Shown here: positions 27,515 through 38,002 of the stretch, piece after piece
Position numbering within the stretch: position 1 is the first letter of the stretch
Layout: each line of letters opens with the position of its first letter
Assembly (NCBI RefSeq): GCF_010093185.1
Contig: NZ_PDWL01000016.1
Location: 38,529-102,528, forward strand
Source: Pseudoxanthomonas jiangsuensis
GTDB lineage: Bacteria; Pseudomonadota; Gammaproteobacteria; Xanthomonadales; Xanthomonadaceae
Direction of reading: 5' to 3'
DNA length: 64,000 nt
Position numbers and translations under genes: made by a program
The notes under the pieces: generated by a model
Told to the model about the DNA's origin: nothing
The model's database searches: none
Seen by the model: the letters and a program-made list of their open reading frames with translations, nothing else

Positions 27515-28379
27515 GGCGTTCGCGCGCTGGGCCGCGCGCACCGAAGCCACGCTCGAACGCCTGCTGCCCGACCCCGGCCGCGCGCCCGCGCGCCTGCACG
27601 CGGCCATGCGCCACGCCAGCCTCGGCGGCGGCAAGCGCATGCGCCCCCTGCTGGTCTACGCCGCCGGCACCGCCCTGGGCGCCGACGAGGCCGCGCTGGA
27701 CGTGGCGGCCGCGGCGGTGGAACTGGTCCACGCCTACTCGCTGGTCCACGACGACCTGCCGGCGATGGACGACGACGACCTGCGCCGCGGCCTTCCGACC
27801 GTGCACGTGGCCTTCGACGAGGCCACCGCGATCCTGGCCGGCGACGCCCTGCAGACCCTGGCCTTCTCAGCCCTGGCCGCGGCCGACGCCCCGGCGCAGC
27901 TGCGGATCGACTGGGTGCGGGCGCTGGCCGACGCCTCCGGCGTGGCCGGCATGTGCGGCGGCCAGGCGCTGGACATCGACGCCACCGGCCGGATCCAGCC
28001 GCTGGAGGGGCTGCAGCACATGCACGCGCTCAAGACCGGCGCCCTGATCCGCGCCGCGGTGCGCATCGGCGCCCTGGCCGGCGGCGCCGACACGGCCACG
28101 CTGGAAAGGCTGGACCGCTATGCCGCCGCGCTGGGCCTGGCCTTCCAGGTCCGCGACGACATCCTCGACGTCGAGGCCAGCTCCGAGCAACTGGGCAAGA
28201 CCGCCGGCAAGGACGCGGCCCAGGCCAAGTCCACCTACCCGGCCTTGCTGGGCATGGACGGCGCCCGCGCCCGGCTGGAGCAATTGGCGGTGGAGATGGA
28301 CGAAGCGCTGGCGCCGCTCGGCGAACGCGCCGCCCTGCTGGCCGCGCTCGGCGAACTGGCGGTCAAGCGCACGCACTGA
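27504..28379 (+). CDS. ispA: Farnesyl diphosphate synthase
   Basis: Condenses IPP with DMAPP/GPP to farnesyl diphosphate. 291 residues with [15 protein letters not shown], the first aspartate-rich motif [14 protein letters not shown] (about 87-100), [24 protein letters not shown] and the second motif [12 protein letters not shown] with [14 protein letters not shown] after it. The DDxxxxD spacing and short chain-length site mark a short-chain (FPP) synthase. Follows xseB; dxs, often next, is absent here. Confidence 0.95.
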   Translation: MAAEAFARWAARTEATLERLLPDPGRAPARLHAAMRHASLGGGKRMRPLLVYAAGTALGADEAALDVAAAAVELVHAYSLVHDDLPAMDDDDLRRGLPTVHVAFDEATAILAGDALQTLAFSALAAADAPAQLRIDWVRALADASGVAGMCGGQALDIDATGRIQPLEGLQHMHALKTGALIRAAVRIGALAGGADTATLERLDRYAAALGLAFQVRDDILDVEASSEQLGKTAGKDAAQAKSTYPALLGMDGARARLEQLAVEMDEALAPLGERAALLAALGELAVKRTH

Positions 28380-28440
28380 GCCTTCTCCTGCGGCGTGTGG
28401 GTCATTCCCCGCTGCGGGGTGAGGCCGATAGATGGCTGCG

Positions 28441-28540
28441 GCGCTTTGGCACATGGCCTGCCGCCGCTCATGTCCCCCGGAACCGATGAAGCCGGTTCCT
28501 CCTCCTTTACTTCCCGTCGGCAGGCCATGCGCCAAAGCGC
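28441..28540 (+). repeat. Structured ~100-bp repeat, family 1, copy A
   Basis: Arms GCGCTTTGGC (28441-28450) and GCCAAAGCGC (28531-28540) pair perfectly. An inner stem ATGGCCTGCCG/CGGCAGGCCAT (28453-28463 with 28518-28528) and an apical stem GGAACCG/CGGTTCC are also perfect. Between them lie two unpaired strands, CCGCTCATGTCCCCC and TCCTCCTTTACTTCCCGT, which are the same in copies B and C apart from one base. The arms are different in each copy yet always complementary. It lies in the convergent gap after ispA. I know no name for this family. Confidence 0.75.
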
Positions 28541-28613
28541 TCCAGCCTGGTTGGCGGCCGCACGGAAAGCATGCAGCGCCTCCGCCTTCCGTTCGGCGGC
28601 CGATGCAGGTGAA

Positions 28614-28715
28614 GCGGTGCGGTGCGATGCCTGCTGACGGGAAGTAAAGGAGGAGGTTGCGGCCGCGGGCCGCAGCCGGGGGACATGAGCGGCAGCAGGC
28701 ATCGTGCCGCACCGC
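28614..28715 (-). repeat. Structured ~100-bp repeat, family 1, copy B (inverted)
   Basis: Same architecture on the minus strand: outer stem GCGGTGCGG/CCGCACCGC, inner stem GATGCCTGCTG/CAGCAGGCATC, apical stem TGCGGCC/GGCCGCA, and the conserved loop strands CCGCTCATGTCCCCC and TCCTCCTTTACTTCCCGT. It is 73 bases from copy A and in opposite orientation. The inner stem carries a compensated C-G to T-A change relative to A (CTGCTG/CAGCAG). Confidence 0.75.
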
Positions 28716-28783
28716 CGCGACAAAACCTTCCCGCCCGCCTGCTTTCCAAGCAGGACAGCGCACACCCCCTTGGTGAGGGCCAC

Positions 28784-28814
28784 AAAAAACGGGGCCCGGT
28801 TTCCCGGGCCCCGT
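28784..28814 (-). terminator. Rho-independent terminator of the DUF4870 gene
   Basis: On the minus strand a perfect 11-bp stem ACGGGGCCCGG/CCGGGCCCCGT with a 4-base loop runs straight into six T. It lies 22 bases after the DUF4870 stop. Confidence 0.88.
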
Positions 28815-28836
28815 CGAAATCGCATCCGCCGATGGA

Positions 28837-29214
28837 TTACTTGATCAGGCGGATCGCGAACGGGTAACGGTAGGCCTCGCCCTTGTTCGCGGCCAGGCCG
28901 GCGATGATGCTCAGTACGATGCAGGCGATCCAGGCGGCCAGGTTGATCAGCGCGCCGATCAGGATCACCGTCAGCACGGTGCCGATGATGTAGACGAACA
29001 GCAGGGTGATGTTGAAGTTCAGCGCTTCCTTGGACTGGTCGGTCAGGAATGCCTTTTCCGGCTTGTCCTTGTTGATCAGCCACACGATCAGCGGAACGAT
29101 GAAGCCGAGGATGATCGCCGACAGGTGGACCAGCATGGCCACGGTGCGGTCGTCGTTGGAGGAACCGCCGGCGGGCGCGGGCGGCGGTGCGGTGACGTTG
29201 TCGAATTCGCTCAT
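28837..29214 (-). CDS. DUF4870-domain membrane protein
   Basis: 125 residues. A Pro/Ala/Gly-rich soluble N-terminus (1-22) is followed by three hydrophobic helices, with the family motif LVHLSAIILGFIVPLIVWLINKDK, then SKEALNFNITLLFVYIIGTVLTVI and a C-terminal FAIRLIK. DUF4870 (Tic20-like fold) proteins sit in the inner membrane and have no proven role. Its own terminator and a 72-base gap from pmbA suggest a single-gene transcript. Confidence 0.9.
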   Translation of the reverse strand: MSEFDNVTAPPPAPAGGSSNDDRTVAMLVHLSAIILGFIVPLIVWLINKDKPEKAFLTDQSKEALNFNITLLFVYIIGTVLTVILIGALINLAAWIACIVLSIIAGLAANKGEAYRYPFAIRLIK

Positions 29215-29286
29215 CTGATTCCCCGAGAGTTGGTGTGGTGGTGGACGCTGCGCATCCCTGCCGCGCTCGCCCCGCCGCGGAGGATA

Positions 29287-30657
29287 TCAACCGCCACCGG
29301 CAACCGTCATCCGTCCCAACAGGACCGGACCGGTGCGTATGTGCGAGCGCGGGTCGAATTCGCGGCCCACCGCCTCGATCCGGGCGAACATCGCCCGCAG
29401 GTTGCCGGCGATGGTCAGCTCGTCCACCGGGTAGGCGATCGCCCCGTCCTCGACCCAGAACCCGGCCGCGCCGCGCGAATAGTCGCCGGTGACGCCGTTG
29501 ACCCCCTGGCCCATCAGCTCGGTCACCAGCAGCCCGCGGCCCATGCCGCGGACCATCTCCTCCAGGCCATCGGCATTCGCCGAGACCTGCAGGTTGTGCA
29601 CCCCGCCGGCGTTGGCCGTGGTCTGCAACCCCAGCTTGCGTGCCGAATAGCTGCCCAGCACGTAGCGCTGCAGGACCCCGTCCACCACCAGCGGGTTGTC
29701 GCGGGTGGCCACGCCGTCGCCGTCGAACGCGGTCGAGCGCAGGCCATGGTGCAGCAACGGCAGCTCGTCGATCGAAAGCCATTCCGGGAACAGCCGGGTG
29801 CCCGCGCTGTCGAGCAGGAAGCTGGCCTTGCGGTACAGCGCCCCGCCGGAGACCGCGCCGAGCAGGTGCCCGACCAGCGAACGCGCCACCTCGCTGGCGA
29901 ACAGCACCGGGTACTCGCCGGTGGGCACACTGCGTGGCGCCAGGCGGGCGACGGTGCGCTCGGCGGCGCGGCGGCCGATGGCGGCCGGCGCCTCCAGGTC
30001 CCCGCGCGCCAGGCCGATGCTGTACCAGCCGTCGCGCTGCATGCCCTCGCCCTGCCCGGCGATCAGCGCCAGCCCCAGCGAATGCTGGGTCTCGCGCTCG
30101 CGGCCGACGAAGCCGTGGCTGTTGGCGTACACCGACAGGCTCTCGCCGCTGCCGAACGAAGCCCCGTCGGAATTGCTCACCCGCGCATCGGCCTGCCGCC
30201 CGGCCGCCTCGCAGGCCAGGGCCAGGTCCACCGCCTCGTCGGCGTCCAGCCGCCACGGATGCCAGGTGTCCAGGTCCGGGAAGCGGCCGTCCGCGCCCGG
30301 GCGCGCCATCAGTTCCGCATCGGCCAGGCCCGCGGCCGGATCGTCCTCGGTGTGCCGCGCGATCGCGCAGGCCTGCTCGACCGTCGCCGCCAGGCTGGCC
30401 TCGTGCAGGTCGGCGGTGCTGGCGCTGCCCTTGCGCTTGCCGAAGTACACGGTCACCGCGATCCCGCGGTCGCGGGTGGACTCGACCGTCTCCACCTCGC
30501 CCATCCGCACCGATACGTTGAGCCCGCGCTCCTCGCTGCAGCTGACCTCGGCCTGGCTGGCGCCCAGCGCCCGCGCCCGCTCCAGCAGCCTCTGCGAGAT
30601 GTCCGCCAGCCGGTCCAGCCGCTCGTGGCTGTCGTCGTTGGATGCGATGTGGTTCAC
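29287..30657 (-). CDS. pmbA: Metalloprotease PmbA/TldE
   Basis: 456 residues. The TldE half of the TldD/TldE protease that matures microcin B17 and degrades CcdA in E. coli. Family blocks include AEVSCSEERGLNVSVRMGEVETVE, NSDGASFGSGES, LLHHGLRSTAFDGDGVATRDNPLVVDGVL and a C-terminal FWVEDGAIAYPVDELTIAGNL. TldE lacks the HExxxH of its partner, as here. The start is GTG 30657 with AGGA before it. Its partner tldD is on the same strand 0.8 kb upstream, with darP between on the other strand. Confidence 0.94.
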   Translation of the reverse strand: MNHIASNDDSHERLDRLADISQRLLERARALGASQAEVSCSEERGLNVSVRMGEVETVESTRDRGIAVTVYFGKRKGSASTADLHEASLAATVEQACAIARHTEDDPAAGLADAELMARPGADGRFPDLDTWHPWRLDADEAVDLALACEAAGRQADARVSNSDGASFGSGESLSVYANSHGFVGRERETQHSLGLALIAGQGEGMQRDGWYSIGLARGDLEAPAAIGRRAAERTVARLAPRSVPTGEYPVLFASEVARSLVGHLLGAVSGGALYRKASFLLDSAGTRLFPEWLSIDELPLLHHGLRSTAFDGDGVATRDNPLVVDGVLQRYVLGSYSARKLGLQTTANAGGVHNLQVSANADGLEEMVRGMGRGLLVTELMGQGVNGVTGDYSRGAAGFWVEDGAIAYPVDELTIAGNLRAMFARIEAVGREFDPRSHIRTGPVLLGRMTVAGGG

Positions 30658-30795
30658 GTGGGGTCCTGTGGATTCGGTTGGATTCGGGGTTGAGGAGAGT
30701 TCGAGGTGGCGTCAGCGGCCGCCGTGCGGCCGTCGGAAGGCGGCGGGTCAGGCCGGCGCAGGTAGAATCCCCGCATCCGATAGAGCCCCAGCCCC

Positions 30796-31407
30796 ATGCG
30801 CGGACGCGACGAAGACACCGGCGAATTCCTTTCCCCCAGCCGCAGCCAGCAGCGCCGCGAAGCGCTGGACGTGCTGGAACTGGCCGGAAAGCTCGCCAGC
30901 CTCACGCCCACCCAGCTGGCCAAGCTGCCGATCCCCGACGACCTGCTCCCGCACCTGGAGCACACCCGCAAGATCACCGCCCACATCGCCCGCAAGCGCC
31001 AGCTCGCCTACCTGGCCAAGCAGATGCGGCGCGAGGACGACGAGACCCTGGACGCCATCCGCGACGCCCTCGACGAGGACGGCGTCGCCGCCCGCCGCGA
31101 AGTGGCCGCCATGCACCGGGTCGAAGCCTGGCGCGAGCGCCTGCTGGCCGAAGGCGACGCCGCTCTGGCCGAACTGCTGGACGAATACCCTGCCGCCGAC
31201 CGCCAGCACCTGCGCCAGCTGGTCCGCAGCACGCTGGAGGAACGCAAGCGCAACAAGCCGCCGCGCGCCTTCCGCGAACTGTTCCGCGAACTGCGCAACC
31301 TGCTGCTGGCCGGCAGCGCCGAAGCCGCGCAGGCGCAGGAGGCCGGCGAAGAAACCGCAAGCGACGCGTTCGACTTCGACGACGACGCCGAGCGCGACGA
31401 AGACTGA
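30796..31407 (+). CDS. darP: Ribosome biogenesis factor DarP (YjgA, DUF615)
   Basis: 203 residues, highly charged and helical, with [33 protein letters not shown] at the start and RALGR-like basic helix [15 protein letters not shown] replaced here by [16 protein letters not shown]. It binds late 50S precursors near the peptidyl transferase centre in E. coli. The acidic tail ([12 protein letters not shown]) is an extension common in this group. TAGAAT at 30764-30769 is a candidate -10. Position between pmbA and tldD is the standard xanthomonad arrangement. Confidence 0.93.
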   Translation: MRGRDEDTGEFLSPSRSQQRREALDVLELAGKLASLTPTQLAKLPIPDDLLPHLEHTRKITAHIARKRQLAYLAKQMRREDDETLDAIRDALDEDGVAARREVAAMHRVEAWRERLLAEGDAALAELLDEYPAADRQHLRQLVRSTLEERKRNKPPRAFRELFRELRNLLLAGSAEAAQAQEAGEETASDAFDFDDDAERDED

Positions 31408-31465
31408 TCCCGGCGCGCGCAGCCGCCGGCCGCGCGCCCGCCAGGCATGGCTCACGCCGCGCCCC

Positions 31466-32911
<1,446 letters not shown>

Positions 32912-33051
32912 CGTCACTGGATGGGGGCGGCCGTGGGGCGGGACAAGCGCGGCAGGCGCAGGCGGCGCGGCACGGGGCCTGCGCGAAGGGCGCCTATGAT
33001 GACAGCAACCCGCCGCCGCGCCTTCACCGCGGCCCCACCGCCGGAATCGCG

Positions 33052-33776
33052 ATGCGCCTGACCGCCTACGTCATCGACGGCCACACCCTGGACATCCGCC
33101 CCGCCCCGCGCGAGCGCGAGTGGATGGACCGCACCGACCAGCACTACGCCTACCGCTGCCTGCCGCTGGACATGGCCAACGCGCTGGGCTGGGAGCTGCT
33201 GTGCCAAACCGGTTTCAACGCCGAATGGGACGGCGGCGACGCGCTCGAATCGCTGCGGGTCTGGCCCGATCCCGGCACCGCCGCACCGGCGCTGAGCCAC
33301 TTCGGCTACGGCGTGCTGACCTTCCACGTGCCCTGCCTGTTCCGCAGCGATACCGGCGTGCAGCTGCTGGCCACCGGCCCGCTCAACCGCCCCAGGGACG
33401 GCATCGGCGCGCTCAGCGGCCTGGTCGAGACCGACTGGAGTCCCTCCCCTTTACCATGAACTGGAAGTTCACCCGCCCCGGGCGGATCCGCTTCGAGGCC
33501 GGCGAACCGTTCTGCCACCTGCTGCCTTTGCGGACCGATTTGCTGGAGGACGTGCAGCCGCGCTGGCAACCTTTGTCGGAAGCGCCGGAACTGGAGGCGC
33601 AGTACCGGCAGTGGACGCGCAGCCGCGGCCATTTCCTCGGCGAACTGCCCGACCCGCAGTCGCAGGCCGCGCGCGAGCAGTGGCAGCGCGGCTACTTCCG
33701 CGGCGTGGACGCGCACGGCTGCCCCGCGCCGCAGCACCGCACCCGGCTGCGCCTGCCGCCGTTCACCCGCGACTGA
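33052..33776 (+). pseudogene. DUF6065-like protein, reading frame broken once
   Basis: Two adjoining frames look like halves of one protein of about 241 residues. Frame 1 (33052-33459) begins [19 protein letters not shown], includes YRCLPLDMANALGWELLC and HFGYGVLTFHVPCLF, and stops just after ETDWSPSPLP. The -1 frame then continues from TMNWKFTRPGRIRFEAGEP (from 33453) to 33776 with an ending RLRLPPFTRD. From memory of the family, intact members read ETDW...TMNWKFTRPG without a break, with the same spacing. The junction CCCTCCCCTTTACC fits either a lost T near 33445 or a -1 slip at C-CCT-TTA (33447-33453), a correctly phased X-XXY-YYZ heptamer. TATGAT near 32994 is a candidate -10. Function unknown. 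Confidence 0.7.
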
Positions 33777-33793
33777 GCCGACGCCCGGCGCTG

Positions 33794-36700
33794 CTACCGG
33801 GGTTCGCCGCCGCTGGACGGCATCCCGCCGCCGTCCTCGTCCCCGCGCGCCTGCTCGCGGTCGATCACTTCCACCTTCGGATCCTTCCACGGTCCGCTGA
33901 CGTGGTAGGTACGCGCGCCGATCCCGCCCAGCGGCTTGCCCAGCACCGCGTTGGCCGCCGCGCCCACCGCCGCGCCCACCGGACCGCCCGCGACCGCGCC
34001 CACCACCGTGAGCAGGTTGCCCGCGCGCGGCTGCACGTCGATGGTCTGGTCGAAGCGCTGCGCCCGCAGGTCGGTGCGGCCGCGGATGCCGATGTCGGCC
34101 GCCGGCCCCTCGATCCGCATGTCGTCGGTATGCGCGGCGCCATCGCCGAAGCGCACGTTGCCCTCCAGCCGGTTGAACGCGAACCCCCTGGAGAAGAAGT
34201 CGCGGAAATCCAGCATCATCCGCCGCGGCAGCTGGGCCACGCTGAGCAGGCCCAGGACCCGCCCGGCGCCCGGCTCCACCTCCAGCAGCTGGCCGTTGCG
34301 CGCCTGGATGTGCAGGTTGCCCTGCAGCGCGCCGAGCTGGAACCCGGCCGGCGATCCCGGCCAGCTCGCGTCCAGCCGGATCGTGCCCTCGCCGCGCGCC
34401 AGCCAGTCCGCATAGCCCAGGCCGCTGACCAGCCGGCCCATGTCCTCGCTGTCCACCTGCAGCGCCAGGTGGGTGCGCGCACCGGGACCGCGGCCCAGCC
34501 ACTCGCCAGTGACCTCGGCCTTCTGCCAGTCCGAGTGCAGCTGCAGCCGCTCCACCCGCAGCCCGCCGGCCACCGGCCGGGTGCGCAGCTGGACGCTGCC
34601 CAGGGCGGCCTGGCGGTAGCGCAGGTCGTCGATGTCCAGGGCCAGCGGCGGGATCGCCGACGGATCGAACCCGGGATCGACCGGTGCCTCGGTCGCCGGA
34701 TTCGATGCAGCCATCGGTACACCATCGGAGCCGGCCGGCGATGCGGCCGTGGCCGTGCCGGCTGCCGCGGTCGCAGGGCCGGACGGCGTGGCCGGGTCGA
34801 CCGCAGACACGCGGGCGTCGCCGCCGCCATTCGCTTCCGCAGCCACGCTGGCGCCTGCACCGTTCGTGGCCGCCGCCGGCTGCCAGTACAGCCGCGAGAA
34901 CCGTCCTTGCACCGCTTCGCCACTGCGCTCGGGCACGGTCATGCTGCCGGCCAGCGCCGGCCCGTCCACGTTCACCGCCAGGGCCCCGGCGACCGGCCGC
35001 AGCCGCAGCCGGGTCTGCGGGAATTCGCCGCCGAGCAGGTGCAGGCGCGCGGCCAGCACGTCCACCTGGCGCAGCGGCAGGCCGCCTTCGCCGCCGCCCT
35101 TGGCCAGCCCGATCCATTCCAGCGCATCCAGCTCGCGGGTGCGCCCGTCGACCGCCAGGCCCGACGCCGGCGGCTCGGCATCCACCGTGCCGCGGCCGAG
35201 GGTGACCCGCACCCCGGTGGCGCCCTGGCGCTCGCGCGCCCGCACCGCCATCCGCTCGCCGAAGGCCACGTCGATGTCGCCGCTGCCCAGCGGCAGCCCG
35301 ACCTGGACCCGGGTGGGCAGCGCCTGCGCCGCCGGCTTGTCCAGCGGCGAGGGCAGGTCGAGCACCGTGCCGGCCAGGTCCGAGGACAGGCGCAGCACGC
35401 CGGCGGGAGGCGCGGCGACCGCAGTTGGACCGGAACCGGCTCCAGAAGCCGCGGCGGCACGCGCGCCGCCCCCCGATGCGGCCTTGGCGGCCGGCGCTTC
35501 GGCCGGGATCGCCAGCGCCAGGGTCCAGGCCGAACGGCCGCGCACGTACGGCCCCAGCCAGTCCAGCATCGGCGCCCGCGCCAGCAGGCCGGCCGCGTCC
35601 ATCGGCGCCTGCAGCTCGGCCTCGAAGGCCTGGCCGGCGCCACGCACGTGGCTGGGCCCGGCGCGCAGGGCCAAGGTGCCGGGCAGGCCGGCCCAAGCCA
35701 CCTGCAGGGCGTCGGCGGCGAAGCCGTCGCCGTCGTAGCGGACCTGGCCGCGGACCGCGTCGAAGGCCAGGTTCCAGCGCTTTTCCGCCAGCTTCGCCCC
35801 GTCCAGGTCGACCGTGCCGGAGAACCTGGCGGGGCCGTGGCCGGCGCGCAGCGGCAGGTCCAGGGCGAAGCTGGCGCGCGCCGGGCCGGACGCGGCGAGG
35901 TTGTCCAGGGTCTCGCCCTGGCGCGCGTGCAGCGGGCTGCGCCGCAGCAGGGCCAGGAAGCGCGCGGCGTCGGCCGCGGCCTCGGCGCGCACCTGCAGGG
36001 GCGCGTCGCCGTAATCGGCGATCCCGGCCTCGAAGCGCCGCACCGGCACCCCGGCCAGGTCGCCGTGGCCGCGCACGGTGAAGCCGTTGGCGATGAACGC
36101 CACGTCCGCCTCGGTGCCCTCCAGCGCCGGCCATTCCTGCTGGAAACGGAAGCGGCCGCCGGCGATCCGCGCGCGCGCCTCGAACAGCCCGTCGCGGTGG
36201 GTGAACGGCCAGTCGTCCAGGTCGCCGGAGACCAGCGCGCGGCCGTCGCGCACGGTGCCGTCCTCCAGCGCCATGTCCAGCCACCGCACCGCCGCCGGCG
36301 GCATCGAATGGCGCAGCCAGAACTTCTTGGCCGCCGGCACCGCCGCGTCGTCCAGCTCGGCGGCCAGGTCGATCCACGGCCGGCTGCCGTCGCCCTGGAA
36401 CCACAGCCCGCCGCGCACCTGCGCGCCGTAATCCTGGCCGCGCACGTGCAGCGCCGGGGTAGCGACCTGCCAGCCGGCGCCCTCGCGCCAGCCGAGCACG
36501 CTGCCTTCCAGCTTCACCTCGTGGACCACGCCGAAGCCGTGCGGCCAGTCCAGCCGCAGCGTGCTGTCCGGGTCCAGCGCCAGTTCCCAACCCTGGCCAT
36601 CGCCTTCGAAGCGCCCGGCCAGCCCGGCCATGCCCGGGCTGTTGCCGACCGAGGCGAACGCCAGCCCGTCCAGGCGGCCCTGCAGGCGCAAGGGACCGTC

Positions 36701-37864
36701 GCGTTCGCCGGCCAGCTCCAGCGCCGAGACCTGCAGCCGCGGCGCGGCCTGCAGCAGCCAGGCCCGGCGCGCCGCCGGCAGGCGGTCGCTGAGCGCGGCC
36801 AGCGCCAGCAAAGGCGCGGCGTCGATCCGTTCGGCGGCGATCGCGTAGCGGCGGCCGCCGGCCAGGGTCAGGCCATCCAGCTGCTGCGCCCCGTGCGCGT
36901 CGCCCCCCCGCAGCACAGGCGCATCCAGGCGCCAGCCGCCGGCGACCAGGCGCCAGCGCAGGCGCCCGCGCAGCTCGTCGAAGGCCTGCTGCGGCGGCTG
37001 CGCCCGCTCCGGCAAGGGCGCGCCGTCGAGCACGACGTGGCGCAGGTGGAACTGGCCGGTGACCAGCACCACCCGGTGTCCGCGCAGCTCGCCCCAGGCC
37101 TCGACCCGGCCGCGGCCGGCGCTGGGCGCGATCCCGGCATGCCGCAGCAGCGGCGCCCAGGCCGCCAGGTCCTCGCTGTCCAGATCGAGGTAGGCGCGGC
37201 CGTCGCCGCGGCCGCGGTCGAAATCCAGGGCCAGCGCCAGCGGTTCAGTGTTGGCGTCGGCCCCGGCGTCGATCCAGCCGCGCAGGCCGGCGCGCACCCG
37301 CGCGCCGTCCACCCGCAGGCGCAGGTCGATCCGCGGGATGGTCGCGTCCAGGCCCAGCTGCGGCGCGTCCACCTCCAGCCGGCCGCCGATCACCTGCAGT
37401 TCGCCCAGCCCTTCCAGGTACTCGAACGGATCGACCCGGCGGCCGCCGGCGGTGGGCAGGCCGCGGATCGACCAGCGGCCGTCGTCGTGGCGCTGCAGGG
37501 CCAGGGCCGGCCCGTGCAGGCGCAGCTCGGTGAACGAGCGCCCCGGCCAGAGGCCGGCGTAGAGCGAGACCAGCACCTCGGCATCGCCGATCCGGACCGC
37601 GCCGTCGCCCTCGCCGATGCGCAGGCCGTCCAGGCGCAGCAAAGGGCCGCGCCGGGTCCACTCGGTCTCCACCCGCTCGAACGCGACCGGCCGCCGGGCC
37701 TTCTCGCTCAGCCAGGCGGCGATCCGCTCGGGATGGCGTTCGGCCAGCGGCAGCAGCTGGCTGCTGGCGCCCAGCACCAGCGCCAGCACGACCAGGGCCA
37801 CGGCCACCAGGTAGGCGGCCCAGCGGCGGGCCAGGCGCAGGCGGCGGCGCAGGGGGGTGTGCAT
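33794..37864 (-). CDS. yhdP: YhdP family AsmA-like envelope protein
   Basis: 1356 residues. One N-terminal transmembrane anchor (about 15-35), then a very long beta-rich periplasmic body of repeated short strands (DUF3971), ending in the AsmA-like C-terminal domain (LAQVDSEDMGRLVSGLGYADWLARGEG-type repeats and GPAADIGIRGRTDLRAQRFDQTIDVQPR). YhdP, with TamB and YdbH, carries phospholipids from inner to outer membrane in E. coli. Two Ala/Gly/Pro-rich low-complexity inserts (about 790-820 and 995-1058) are unusual. It follows rng (138-base gap), as in the maf-rng-yhdP-tldD order of E. coli. Confidence 0.92.
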   Translation of the reverse strand: MHTPLRRRLRLARRWAAYLVAVALVVLALVLGASSQLLPLAERHPERIAAWLSEKARRPVAFERVETEWTRRGPLLRLDGLRIGEGDGAVRIGDAEVLVSLYAGLWPGRSFTELRLHGPALALQRHDDGRWSIRGLPTAGGRRVDPFEYLEGLGELQVIGGRLEVDAPQLGLDATIPRIDLRLRVDGARVRAGLRGWIDAGADANTEPLALALDFDRGRGDGRAYLDLDSEDLAAWAPLLRHAGIAPSAGRGRVEAWGELRGHRVVLVTGQFHLRHVVLDGAPLPERAQPPQQAFDELRGRLRWRLVAGGWRLDAPVLRGGDAHGAQQLDGLTLAGGRRYAIAAERIDAAPLLALAALSDRLPAARRAWLLQAAPRLQVSALELAGERDGPLRLQGRLDGLAFASVGNSPGMAGLAGRFEGDGQGWELALDPDSTLRLDWPHGFGVVHEVKLEGSVLGWREGAGWQVATPALHVRGQDYGAQVRGGLWFQGDGSRPWIDLAAELDDAAVPAAKKFWLRHSMPPAAVRWLDMALEDGTVRDGRALVSGDLDDWPFTHRDGLFEARARIAGGRFRFQQEWPALEGTEADVAFIANGFTVRGHGDLAGVPVRRFEAGIADYGDAPLQVRAEAAADAARFLALLRRSPLHARQGETLDNLAASGPARASFALDLPLRAGHGPARFSGTVDLDGAKLAEKRWNLAFDAVRGQVRYDGDGFAADALQVAWAGLPGTLALRAGPSHVRGAGQAFEAELQAPMDAAGLLARAPMLDWLGPYVRGRSAWTLALAIPAEAPAAKAASGGGARAAAASGAGSGPTAVAAPPAGVLRLSSDLAGTVLDLPSPLDKPAAQALPTRVQVGLPLGSGDIDVAFGERMAVRARERQGATGVRVTLGRGTVDAEPPASGLAVDGRTRELDALEWIGLAKGGGEGGLPLRQVDVLAARLHLLGGEFPQTRLRLRPVAGALAVNVDGPALAGSMTVPERSGEAVQGRFSRLYWQPAAATNGAGASVAAEANGGGDARVSAVDPATPSGPATAAAGTATAASPAGSDGVPMAASNPATEAPVDPGFDPSAIPPLALDIDDLRYRQAALGSVQLRTRPVAGGLRVERLQLHSDWQKAEVTGEWLGRGPGARTHLALQVDSEDMGRLVSGLGYADWLARGEGTIRLDASWPGSPAGFQLGALQGNLHIQARNGQLLEVEPGAGRVLGLLSVAQLPRRMMLDFRDFFSRGFAFNRLEGNVRFGDGAAHTDDMRIEGPAADIGIRGRTDLRAQRFDQTIDVQPRAGNLLTVVGAVAGGPVGAAVGAAANAVLGKPLGGIGARTYHVSGPWKDPKVEVIDREQARGDEDGGGMPSSGGEPR

Positions 37865-38002
37865 CAGCGCGGCGCCCGCGGCCGGACGCGGCGGCCGGCG
37901 CCTGCAAGGGCATGGCGCACGCGCGCCTGCGGCGCGAACCGCATCGTCTCCCCCGCCTTCCTGCCTGCCTGCGCGTCCCTGCGTCCTGTCCGGGCCGTGG
38001 CC

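Noticed and set aside
28384..28840. A riboswitch leader for the DUF4870 gene or ispA
   Set aside because: The structured elements are downstream (3') of both convergent genes, so they cannot be 5' leaders of either.
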